Shown here piece by piece: positions 54,501 through 64,000 of a stretch of DNA of 64,000 nt. The translations under genes and the position numbers were made by a program. Each line of letters starts with the position of its first letter. Within the stretch, counting starts at the first letter, position 1. Source of the DNA: Ficedula albicollis (lineage: Eukaryota; Chordata; Aves; Passeriformes; Muscicapidae); contig NC_021700.1 of the NCBI RefSeq assembly GCF_000247815.1, positions 19,370,885-19,434,884 on the forward strand, in the 5' to 3' direction. Under the pieces are notes generated by a model, which had not been told where the DNA came from, searched no databases, and saw only the letters and a list, made by a program, of their open reading frames with translations.

Positions 54501-55728
54501 ATTCTACTGAGGGGATCATCAGCCCAAATACATCTAAGCACAAAAACAATCCTACCTACCTACGTATTATTGTGATAGCACTACAGCAAGCTCTCTGAGA
54601 CACTTTGGCAGTGAGAGAAGTGGCCTAACATGAAAGAAAAAAATCCTGCAAAACTGTCTTGCAAAACATAGTTGGGGCACAGAGAGTGCCAAATATTTAT
54701 GGATTAACTCATAAACTTTATAAGAGACTGATGGTATGAGACATCACTGAAGGACATTGACTTCCTCTCAACTATTGATTTCTTTTCATGACAAAGACAT
54801 CTGGAAAGATCATGGTGCTCATTCTTTTTGTTTGACTTTCTATTTTACGCTATAGCAGATTCCAAAGGTCTGTAACTTTTAATGTAAACACATAAAAAAT
54901 ACTCTATTTACATTACCTGCTACTGTACAAGAGATTTATCCCACGGGGTTCTACCTCTAGATTCCCATTCCATTGTATTGACAAAGAGTTAGACAAAAGG
55001 TACATTGAGATTAACCTGAAAGTTAGAAATGCCAACATCTGTGCAATACACAAACATTCAGTAAAGGAAGAACGCAAGTAAAGAACAAACTAGGATAGGC
55101 AGTGCTTACGCTCCACCATAGGTAAATATCCAAGTATTTACTGCTCCATTCTTCTCAATTTGCCAATGTGTATTTTTACTATAGAAATACATACGAAGAC
55201 CTGAAGGGCTTTTATCTTTTTGTCAACAAATAGCAAGTCTGTTCCTCCCACAAGTACATGCCTTAATGAAAATAACCTTTAATCTAAAAGCTGTTTGGGG
55301 ACAAACTTGGATACAGGTTCTTTTTCTTTCCTGTTTTCCCCAGTTTTTGCTGCCTTAGTCAAGATTCCCTGTTATTTGTTGTAGATCACCTTGATTATTT
55401 TGTGGACATAGTTCTGTGTTTGTGGTAACTGGGTGAACCTCCAGGCAATTCTCTCATTCCAAATTTTCTTTTAAAAGAATGTTCAAACTTTCCTGTTTCC
55501 ATAGTCTGAGAGCTTTTTGTGTTCCTGATGTAAAAGAAGGACATATTTTCAAGAGAAAAAACTTCTGAAAGAAGTTATTTTCCCACTAAAGAAAGTCTGG
55601 CCTAGGCAAACAAACTACAACAGGCACTGTCACATGCTGAACTTAATTTGGAAAAATATCTTGATTAGAAAAAAAAAAAAAAAGAAAATAAACTAAAGTC
55701 CAGAAATGTTAAGGGAGCTACCTGATTG
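54501..55728. other. Non-coding stretch, no gene recognised
   Basis: AT-rich with no sizeable open frame. A poly-A run of about 15 lies near 55668, just before the CR1 fragment. Confidence 0.55.
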
Positions 55729-55827
55729 GACATGGATCCGGCTAACCCAGTCTAGGCAAGCAAAAGGATTGGGCTAAATGGTCTCCAGAGGGGCCACCCA
55801 GTCACAACTACCCTGTGATTCACCCTA
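55729..55827 (+). mobile_element. CR1 3' end fragment
   Basis: It reads GATTGGGCTAAATGGTCTCC, then AGAGGGGCCACC and CCTGTGATTCACCCTA, which follows the CR1 3' terminus (consensus form GGTTGGACTAGATGATCTCC, then TTCTGTGATTCTGTGA) in plus orientation. Only about 100 bp remains and it is diverged, so an old insertion is likely. Confidence 0.72.
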
Positions 55828-57110
55828 TTGCAATTAAGAGCAAACAGGAGATTGTTAAGCACAAAATATGGTGAAAAGAATGTATGATTTTAGGTTGCAA
55901 ATGCAACTTAAAGTGTCATAAGCATTAGCCAGCTGTTCAACAATACATAAATTCTCTTAAGGACCTGAAAGAACCCTGTGCACTTTATATCTTTCAGTAG
56001 CTTTAACATTTATTTCCATAGAAAGATTCATTCCTGACTTCGGTTTGGAAAGAGAAGTTGGATCTAGGGAGCTGTCTTCATAAATCTGCCTTCATTTAGC
56101 CAAACTATAGTTTCCTGTCATCATTCACCCACTAGTGAGGCAGGAAAAAGAAAATAATACTTTTTATTTTTCTCAATGGTTTTTAAACAAAACTAATACA
56201 AGTATTATAATAGTGGTACTTAATATTTTAATCATTTCTATAATGTAATCATTTACATATTAAAAAAAGGCTGTGAGGAATTAAACCCATAAACTTCAAT
56301 TAAAAACTTTCATTTCCTCTGAAAAACTTGTGCAAAGTTTTTAAAAATTATTTTCAGTCCACAACTACGTTTTTATTGGAGTTTGTCTAAAACATCTTTA
56401 AAAAAAAATCTGCAAACATTTAGATTAAAAATTACAATTTGCTCTTTAAAAGATGAGGGTGAAAACGTCCTGCTGTACAGGATATGCCCAGTATGTATCA
56501 GCAACATATTTCCCAAGAAACAACATTAAAACCAGATGAATACGGAGCAGAGGGGAATGCAAATCCTGATTTGGAAAGAATCCTTTAGAAATTCAGTGTC
56601 CAGATGGTCAGCTGCATCTCAAGCTGGCCTAATGCTGGTACACAGATATGCTTTGTCAGACAACAACAAACACATGCCTGTCCTGGTTCTGGGGTCAGTG
56701 TGTGAAGCACCTCCCAGTACAGACGGCAGCAAGACAGCAAATGCTGCCACAGCCACAGCTGCAGTGGTTCCTCACAGGGAAGCTGCTGCCTTCTTTCCCA
56801 GCCCCACTGTGACTTTGGGGTGGACCAGAGGCTCCCCTTCCCCCCTGCTCTCTGAAGAGACTGATGCCTTGCCATCCTTAGGGGTACGAGGCTCATGCTA
56901 AGCACCCTCCAGCTACACTTCTTAGATAAAAAGTTCTTTACTCTTTTTCTCATACAAACATATTTTCAGTTGCTGGTAGATTTTGCCAGGCTTCCTTCGG
57001 GGTGAAATTTCTCTTAACAGATGTGTACTTCAAACTGAAGTTTTAGGATACAGGTTAGCTGAAGAGCTCAGTTAATATGGAGAAAGCAGCAAGAAAATTT
57101 GCATAAGTAA

Positions 57111-57140
57111 AGCATGTAGGAATGTAGCATGTAGGAACCT
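57111..57140. repeat. 15-bp direct duplication
   Basis: AGCATGTAGGAATGT is followed at once by AGCATGTAGGAACCT. Twelve of 15 bases match. Confidence 0.75.
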
Positions 57141-59439
57141 CTGCAAATATTCCTAAATAATGAAAGTTTCTCCCCAGAGACTTCTCCAGGCTGAAAAAAA
57201 TACACCAGAAAACCTGAAAACAAGCCCAGAATTCCAGTGTCCATAGGTGAGACTGTCCCAAGGCAGTAAATGCAGATGAAACTGCTGATCATACCTGCTT
57301 TCTTTTCCCTTCATGAATCCTCTACACAGGAGTAACTGACAGTAGGAGTCCTAAAATTTTGTTTTTCCTGCATTTTGCTTTCAAATATTTAAATTGAAAT
57401 TAGCATGGACTGGCTGCACAATATGTCTCAGCTTGACACTGGTTTATATTTCTTAAAATCTAGTTCCACATAAAATCTTGTCATGTATCATGTCTTTGTT
57501 TAAACATTTAGAATTATCAAGATAATTTCAAGTATGGATTAATATTACAAATTATTTTAGCATTATGCTCCTTCTGAAATAGATTATTTGAAATTTGATG
57601 ATTTATATGGTTTTATATAAGCTCTTTTGCTGAATTTTATTAGTAAAAGTATAATTTAATCCAAAATTATTGTTTGACAGTGGATGACTTAGAAATCTGA
57701 ATGATGAGAAAATGAGTTTAAGTAGCGACTAGGGAAAAAAGAAGAAGAAGAAAACCTATAAATTACCATAAGTTGTCATTCTGCCATAATTATATAGTAT
57801 GCCTTCCAAATCAGTTGGCCTTAAATTCAGTCACCAGTGAATATCTGATCATCCCAGAGTATAGCTTACTTTGAAACATTTTCAGTGTATGTCAGCAAGA
57901 ATTTGCACATAAATTGGTACCTGTAAGATTTGGTTCTTCAATGGTAGAGTTCAGATTTGGGTTCAGATTTCTCTCACACAGTGATGTATCTCTATGTTGT
58001 GTGTTTGTGTGCATGAATTTATATATTTAGAGCTTATCTGTTCATGGATTAACTCTCTCAAACAACATAATTTCAGACCTCCTAAGCAATCACCAATCCA
58101 AATTTCTAAATTTTTATTTAATGCACATATCAAACAATTCCCTGAAGCAGAATGATAATTTTTTTCTCCCACATGACCCACATGAGAGAATAACTATATC
58201 CAAACCAAAGTACATAAGTAATATTGAATAGTATATAGACATAATAATAGACATATAATGGTGTAAATCAAATCAGTAACAGACTAAGAAAACACAAAGT
58301 GCTGAAAAAATTCCTGAGCGTTAAGTTGTCATATGTTGTCTATGATGAACAGAAAAAAATTTGCAGGCTTTAATATAAATATACTGGAAGTTACAAAAGC
58401 AATCAAAAGATGCATTTTTCAAACTTTTTTAGTGAGTGTCTGAAATACATTGCTAACCCGAAACAGCAAGGAGGTATATTAGTACCTAATCCTAAACATG
58501 CACATCTACTGAAAACCATCAACTGAAGCTTAACTTCTTGTTTAAACTTTACAATATTTTGTACTTCCTTTTTTGCAATCTCTATATGTTGTAAGCATAA
58601 ACAATGTGCGAGCTCATATACAGCTTCCCCTGCAAAGTGTCAATCCAGTGCTAACTAACAGTTTTCTTGAGTCTTTTTGCACAAAACTCTCAGAGCAAAC
58701 TTGCAGCAAGGCAACTGCAGAGAGGTAGCTGTCCTGGAGCCACACCTCTGGGCACTGTCAGGTCAGCCACCGACTGTGCACGAAGCCCTCACACACAAAT
58801 TTTGTACAAAGCATACTGGCAGTGTGCATCCTGTGTGTGATTTTAAAAAAATCCTGCTCTGGAGAGAGCACTTCCTCTTACCCGTGGGGTTTTCTTCATG
58901 GACATGCCCTTCATTGGACAGCTGGAGGGCTGCTGGCTGGGGAGGACATGCCTTTCCTAGCAAGGAAAGAGCAGCTGACCAGGAACCTGGTCAGCTGGTG
59001 TAGGAAGCAGGCTGAGAAGTTACCCAGACAAAAGGCAACACGGCAGCTTGATAAGTAAATGCACTGGACTGACTTGAACACCCAAAAGCTAAACATAGTG
59101 TGGCTGGACGCAAGTTTGAACCCTGGACCACTGATCCACTACAGGAACTACAAACGTGTTTCCTGGCACTGTACTCTGCCAGCTAGCAGGGTCTGGAATG
59201 CAGGACATGGTGGGGCCTGTTCCCAGTAGGAAGAACAGACAATTTTTCACTGTCTTGTGACAGCTCTTACTGTCCTAGGCTGTTGTTTGACTTTTAAGTA
59301 CCCTCATCACACTCCAGAGCATACTGGACATATCAGATTTCAAACTACTCAAATTTAACATGCAAGAAATTTTCTGCATAGAGGTGTAATTTCAACATAA
59401 TTTTTGATACTTCTCACAGGGTAGGTGGGTATGGAGAGT

Positions 59440-59456
59440 GGAGAGAGAGAGAGAGA
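59440..59456. repeat. GA microsatellite
   Basis: A short run of GA units follows a GGAGAGTG stretch. Confidence 0.8.
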
Positions 59457-59632
59457 AATAAACAAATGAAGTCTGAGCTGGTTTAGGACCACGAGACACA
59501 GAGCTGCATAACATGGGTCAGTGTGTGGTCCTAAGGTCATAGCGAAATTCATACCTGAACTATTAAGGATTCTAAACTGGCAGTCCTGCAAACAGACCTC
59601 AGTTTTAAAAAGAAAAAAAATCACAGGAGCAA

Positions 59633-61204
59633 AACAGACTTTGCTTTCTATCAGCTAAGTACAGTTATAACTTCTAGTGGTCCACTTGCAGCAAACCATG
59701 ACCATGAAGTCAGCTAAGTACAGTTATAACTCCTTGTGGTCCACTTGCAGCAAACCATGACCATGAAAGAGCAAATTCCAGGGAGAGTAAGTATGGGTTT
59801 TTTTTCCAGAACAGGCCATCCTAACACTAATACAACTGACATGCTATATTGCTTAGTATCTCTGAAAGCAGAAACTTCAATGAGCCATAAAAACCCCTTA
59901 AGTTTGAAAAGCATCCTCAATGAAGAGAGGAATTTTTAAAGTAATGCTCAACATAGTTTAGATAGATCAAGAGTATCTAAACCCAGGGATTATATTAAAA
60001 AGCTTAGAATCTTAGCCAGGACTGTGAAGTACTTAGAATGATTTTATCACATGTTAATAGCAGAATTTGAAGGTGATATTTTGCTCTTAGCTGCAATAAG
60101 ACTCACTAAGAGACACAATCAACTATCAGTAGCTGAAGCTAGAGGAAATAATATCCAAAAGTAACCAATTCTTCATAGAAACAGAACATTCAGAAAGTAG
60201 ATAGGGTAAGAGAAATCAGGCCTTTTATCCACAAACATCGCCTTCGAATTTCTGAGTCTAACACATTGCAAAAGTAAACATTTCCTGGATTATTTTCTAT
60301 CTTTTACCCTATTAAATTCCTACCCTACCAAGTACACCAATAAATGTTGCTAAACAACCCTTTTTTCCTTCCTACTCTTGCTGAATTTTTCTATTGCACT
60401 CCAAATCTGAACATAGGAGGCTATATTCATCCCATTGCAGTGATGTAACTATTTTCAAGTGCTACATTTTCCCCGGATTTTAAAAGCCATCTTTCATTAT
60501 TTCTTTTGCACAGAAGAATTACTAGACTGCTGATCATTCTGTATTGCATTTTTTGGGAACAACAGAGTATCTCTTCCCATGGGTTATCCTACACATTAGT
60601 ATCTCCACAGCCATGCACATGAAAAAGCAATTCAATCAGAATATTTGAATAAAGGGCCTTAGTGTTATTTCTGTGAGAAGAAGTCAAGAAATTATTGAAA
60701 TGACCACAATTTAGATTTTCAGATTTGGTTTTGTCAATGGGAGTAGCTGTCGTCATCCAAAATAAACTTAAGAAGTTATTCAGAGCAACAGATGCTTTTT
60801 CAAAGGAGAGATTTGTGTTTAAATAAAAATTCCCCACAATGTCAATTAACAGGACATTAGGTACATTTTCCTATAACTTTTAATTTTAATTAAATTCAAA
60901 TCATATTGTTATCTGGTGTTTTCAGGTCTCAGCTAATTGTTTCATTTGCTGTATGCACACATGCTGTGCCATATCCACTAAGTGGAAATCTATTATAAAA
61001 AAAGGTTAGTGATTAACAACTTCCCCTCTCTTTGTAATTAAATATCTTGATAGGAAGCGTCCATATGGAAATAACAGAGGCAAATAAAAGACTCTATGTT
61101 CCTGAAGATCAAGGGCTGCACACTTCTATAAATTTCATATACGAAAAGGCTGGAACAAGGCCAGACATTTTAATGGTCAAAAATGGGTGGATGTACAAAT
61201 ACGT
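59633..61204. repeat. 1.5-kb tandem duplication, left copy
   Basis: From AACAGACTTTGCTTTCT to ACAAATACGT this matches the right copy at a constant offset of 1516 bp from 59709 on. In that part I found one substitution (59798 T/61314 G) and no indel. Unlike the right copy it carries an additional nested 59-bp duplication near its left end. It ends in the middle of the candidate exon, so it contains an incomplete exon. Confidence 0.96.
59651..59768. repeat. Nested 59-bp tandem duplication
   Basis: Units starting TCAGCTAAGTACAGTTATAAC occur at 59651-59709 and 59710-59768. They differ at two or three sites (CTTCTAGTGG against CTCCTTGTGG). The right 1.5-kb copy has only the second version. Confidence 0.92.
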
Positions 61205-61340
61205 GGTAACAGACTTTGCTTTCTGTCAGCTAAGTACAGTTATAACTCCTTGTGGTCCACTTGCAGCAAACCATGACCATGAAAGAGCAAATTCCAGGGA
61301 GAGTAAGTATGGGGTTTTTTTCCAGAACAGGCCATCCTAA
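61054..61340 (+). pseudogene. Truncated duplicate of the candidate exon
   Basis: This is the same acceptor (TTGATAG|GAAGCGTCC) and first 50 codons as the exon at 62570, cut by the duplication junction after codons for MYKYV (61204). The frame stays open for about 45 further codons of unrelated intron-derived sequence and stops at 61340. A donor-like GTG|GTAACA lies right at the junction, but splicing from it into the downstream copy would break the frame (end phase 0, next exon needs phase 1). It may be silent, skipped, or used as an alternative last exon. Confidence 0.45.
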
Positions 61341-62720
61341 CACTAATACAACTGACATGCTATATTGCTTAGTATCTCTGAAAGCAGAAACTTCAATGAG
61401 CCATAAAAACCCCTTAAGTTTGAAAAGCATCCTCAATGAAGAGAGGAATTTTTAAAGTAATGCTCAACATAGTTTAGATAGATCAAGAGTATCTAAACCC
61501 AGGGATTATATTAAAAAGCTTAGAATCTTAGCCAGGACTGTGAAGTACTTAGAATGATTTTATCACATGTTAATAGCAGAATTTGAAGGTGATATTTTGC
61601 TCTTAGCTGCAATAAGACTCACTAAGAGACACAATCAACTATCAGTAGCTGAAGCTAGAGGAAATAATATCCAAAAGTAACCAATTCTTCATAGAAACAG
61701 AACATTCAGAAAGTAGATAGGGTAAGAGAAATCAGGCCTTTTATCCACAAACATCGCCTTCGAATTTCTGAGTCTAACACATTGCAAAAGTAAACATTTC
61801 CTGGATTATTTTCTATCTTTTACCCTATTAAATTCCTACCCTACCAAGTACACCAATAAATGTTGCTAAACAACCCTTTTTTCCTTCCTACTCTTGCTGA
61901 ATTTTTCTATTGCACTCCAAATCTGAACATAGGAGGCTATATTCATCCCATTGCAGTGATGTAACTATTTTCAAGTGCTACATTTTCCCCGGATTTTAAA
62001 AGCCATCTTTCATTATTTCTTTTGCACAGAAGAATTACTAGACTGCTGATCATTCTGTATTGCATTTTTTGGGAACAACAGAGTATCTCTTCCCATGGGT
62101 TATCCTACACATTAGTATCTCCACAGCCATGCACATGAAAAAGCAATTCAATCAGAATATTTGAATAAAGGGCCTTAGTGTTATTTCTGTGAGAAGAAGT
62201 CAAGAAATTATTGAAATGACCACAATTTAGATTTTCAGATTTGGTTTTGTCAATGGGAGTAGCTGTCGTCATCCAAAATAAACTTAAGAAGTTATTCAGA
62301 GCAACAGATGCTTTTTCAAAGGAGAGATTTGTGTTTAAATAAAAATTCCCCACAATGTCAATTAACAGGACATTAGGTACATTTTCCTATAACTTTTAAT
62401 TTTAATTAAATTCAAATCATATTGTTATCTGGTGTTTTCAGGTCTCAGCTAATTGTTTCATTTGCTGTATGCACACATGCTGTGCCATATCCACTAAGTG
62501 GAAATCTATTATAAAAAAAGGTTAGTGATTAACAACTTCCCCTCTCTTTGTAATTAAATATCTTGATAGGAAGCGTCCATATGGAAATAACAGAGGCAAA
62601 TAAAAGACTCTATGTTCCTGAAGATCAAGGGCTGCACACTTCTATAAATTTCATATACGAAAAGGCTGGAACAAGGCCAGACATTTTAATGGTCAAAAAT
62701 GGGTGGATGTACAAATACGT
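61208..62720. repeat. 1.5-kb tandem duplication, right copy
   Basis: This begins AACAGACTTTGCTTTCTGTC after three junction bases (GGT) and runs to ACAAATACGT at 62720. There it continues into TTCTGCCAGACACC, the rest of the candidate exon. The exon is complete only here, so this end of the right copy is in its original context. Confidence 0.96.
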
Positions 62721-62889
62721 TTCTGCCAGACACCACGTTTCACCACAAGTGCCTGGGACATCACAGATCTCACCATCTGTTTACATGGATGAGCCACAGA
62801 TGTTCAAATCTCCATATGAGCTGAGTCCAGAAGCTGCATACAGTATTCAGATTCTGAAAAGTGCAGACATTACAAAACTCAGCCCTTGA
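62570..62889 (+). CDS. Candidate terminal coding exon, gene not recognised
   Basis: After a pyrimidine-rich stretch (CTTCCCCTCTCTTT) and the acceptor-like CTTGATAG, 106 codons plus a split first codon run to TGA at 62889. The reading is protein-like: varied third bases, no low complexity, balanced composition. Its start is SVHMEITEANKRLYVPEDQG, the middle contains RPDILMVKNGWMYKYV, and the end contains SVYMDEPQMFKSPYELSP and ITKLSP. I see no signal peptide, transmembrane helix or motif I can assign to a family. The start is phase 1, so upstream coding exons must exist. The only phase-compatible piece in the window is 53952-54015. A chance ORF or a lineage-specific or decayed exon cannot be excluded. 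Confidence 0.45.
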
Positions 62890-64000
62890 TTTAATTTTTT
62901 AGAGGTTTTTCAAGTATAATTCGCACTTTATAGATTTTTTTTTTTGTAAAAGTGATGTTTTGTGCACATAAATATTTAATCATCACTCTAATTTCATATC
63001 AATGTATGTGTGTACTGAGTGTAAAGAAAGTAGAAAATACATTCTCATACAGATATATCTTCTTTTCTATATCAATTTACTCATGAAGCCAGAAAGAAAA
63101 GATGGAAGGATAGGAATCAGTGCAGACTCCTTAGCTATAAATTAATGAAACCACAAACCTTGACAACAATACCCAGAGCTCAAAGAGTTTAGGGAGAAGA
63201 TTCCTATACAATAAGAAAAGGAATAGACAGACTACATTTGAATATCTTAACTGTTAGACATCAATTTTAAAGAAAAATTTAGATTTTTTTTTATGCAGAT
63301 TGAATGAAATTCTATATTCAAGGTTTAAAAACAGCAAGCAAAATCAGGATCCAAAAATTCAAATTTTAATTGTGCATCTAAGTTGTTGTACATGTACAAC
63401 CACACACTAACTCTGGTTTGGGGGTAAATCATTGTAAATTATCACAGGTAGTACTTTAAATACCATAAAAAGAAATATATTGAGGAATTTAATGTTAAAA
63501 AAGATCCTATGTGTTCAAATTTCTAAGATAAAATGAAACACTGTTATTTTTAATTGATTTGCAAAATGTCGTACCTTAGGGGAAATACAGTTATTACCAA
63601 ATACTGATTGAGTCACATATTGAAATTCTTCATAGCAAGATCAGATGTACTGCTTTCCCCTACTGTGTCAGACATTTATGTACTGCAGACAAATGCAATT
63701 TTTCTTAACTAACCAGAAAAGATTTGGGAGAACTGCTCAGGATAACTACAACCGCAGACAAACATAGATTTGATTAATCACACTTCACAGCATGCACATC
63801 CCTTATGTTCTCAAAATTCTGATTTACCAGGGAAACGGAGTATAAAACAGCTTTCAGGCTTTGTCAGCTCAGTTTATACAGCAGAGTCCCTTTATACCAT
63901 CTCTATCCTTTTCTGCCACAGGCCACAAAACCACCTTCCACCTTCTTCCACTTCAATTCCTATCTTACCCTCAGACCACATCCAAACACACATCAAATAC
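62890..64000. other. AT-rich stretch, possible 3' UTR of the candidate exon
   Basis: After the TGA the sequence becomes AT-rich with T runs (62932-62946) and no further open frame of note. I did not find a canonical AATAAA close by, so the 3' UTR idea is unsupported. A TATAAAA at 63841-63847 has no matching transcript evidence. Confidence 0.35.

Larger units (their letters stand above)
55828..59632. other. Non-coding stretch with two GC-richer patches
   Basis: No known gene. One patch (56536-56953) has overlapping 121- and 122-codon frames on opposite strands, and another (about 58660-59250) has a 108-codon plus frame. Neither matches a family I recognise. A 15-bp duplication (57111-57140) and a GA repeat (59440-59456) lie here. 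If the two candidate exons belong to one gene, this stretch is intronic. Confidence 0.5.

Noticed and set aside
56536..56953. 121-codon plus and 122-codon minus overlapping frames
   Set aside because: Both are open because the patch is GC-rich and stop-poor. Neither has a recognisable motif or convincing splice sites.
59110..59135. tRNA T-loop-like GTTTGAACCCTGG
   Set aside because: No matching acceptor stem, D-loop or anticodon arm can be placed around it.
63841..63847. TATA box (TATAAAA)
   Set aside because: In AT-rich DNA this heptamer is common. No start region, CpG enrichment or downstream exon supports a promoter.

Overview
The window is AT-rich vertebrate DNA, almost certainly from a bird. 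The clearest evidence is six pieces of CR1, the dominant avian non-LTR retrotransposon, in both orientations. Several end in the typical CR1 3' motif, variants of ATTCTATGAT. There are no operons, CRISPR arrays or bacterial signals, and I see no tRNA or rRNA gene. CR1 also occurs in turtles and crocodilians, so bird is an inference from repeat style. Nothing here fixes the species.

Layout. 1-4948 is featureless AT-rich DNA. A short CR1 lies at 4949-5170 (minus). 5171-13720 is unannotated apart from simple repeats. A CR1 of X/Y type with an internal 63-bp duplication lies at 13721-14302 (minus). A rearranged CR1 with three copies of its 3' end lies at 20766-22294 (plus). A CR1 with a 9-bp repeat expansion lies at 25908-26690 (minus). 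A 60-bp-class tandem array follows at 26801-26961, and a 953-bp tandem duplication at 31721-33632. The longest CR1, about 3 kb and retaining a remnant of the ORF1 esterase end plus endonuclease and reverse transcriptase remnants, lies at about 37740-40774 (plus). A 170/84/170-bp triplication lies at 46027-46450. An 875-base pure G run lies at 50160-51034, and a CR1 3' fragment at 55729-55827 (plus). The right end holds a tandem duplication of about 1.5 kb (59633-62720).

Genes. I recognise no known gene. Two pieces look like exons. At 62570-62889 (plus) an acceptor-like site is followed by about 107 natural-looking codons ending in TGA. At 53952-54015 (plus) a short signal-peptide-like exon runs into a consensus splice donor. 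Their codon phases match, so they could belong to one plus-strand gene spanning 54-63 kb, but this is inference. The 1.5-kb duplication copied the first half of the 62570 exon, leaving a truncated copy at 61054.

The most distinctive property of the window is the number of local direct duplications, from 13 bp to 1.5 kb. Several are almost identical between copies, and one sits inside an old, decayed CR1. They are either recent structural changes or assembly errors. The poly-G run is most likely a sequencing or assembly artefact. I did not find a convincing new biological system.
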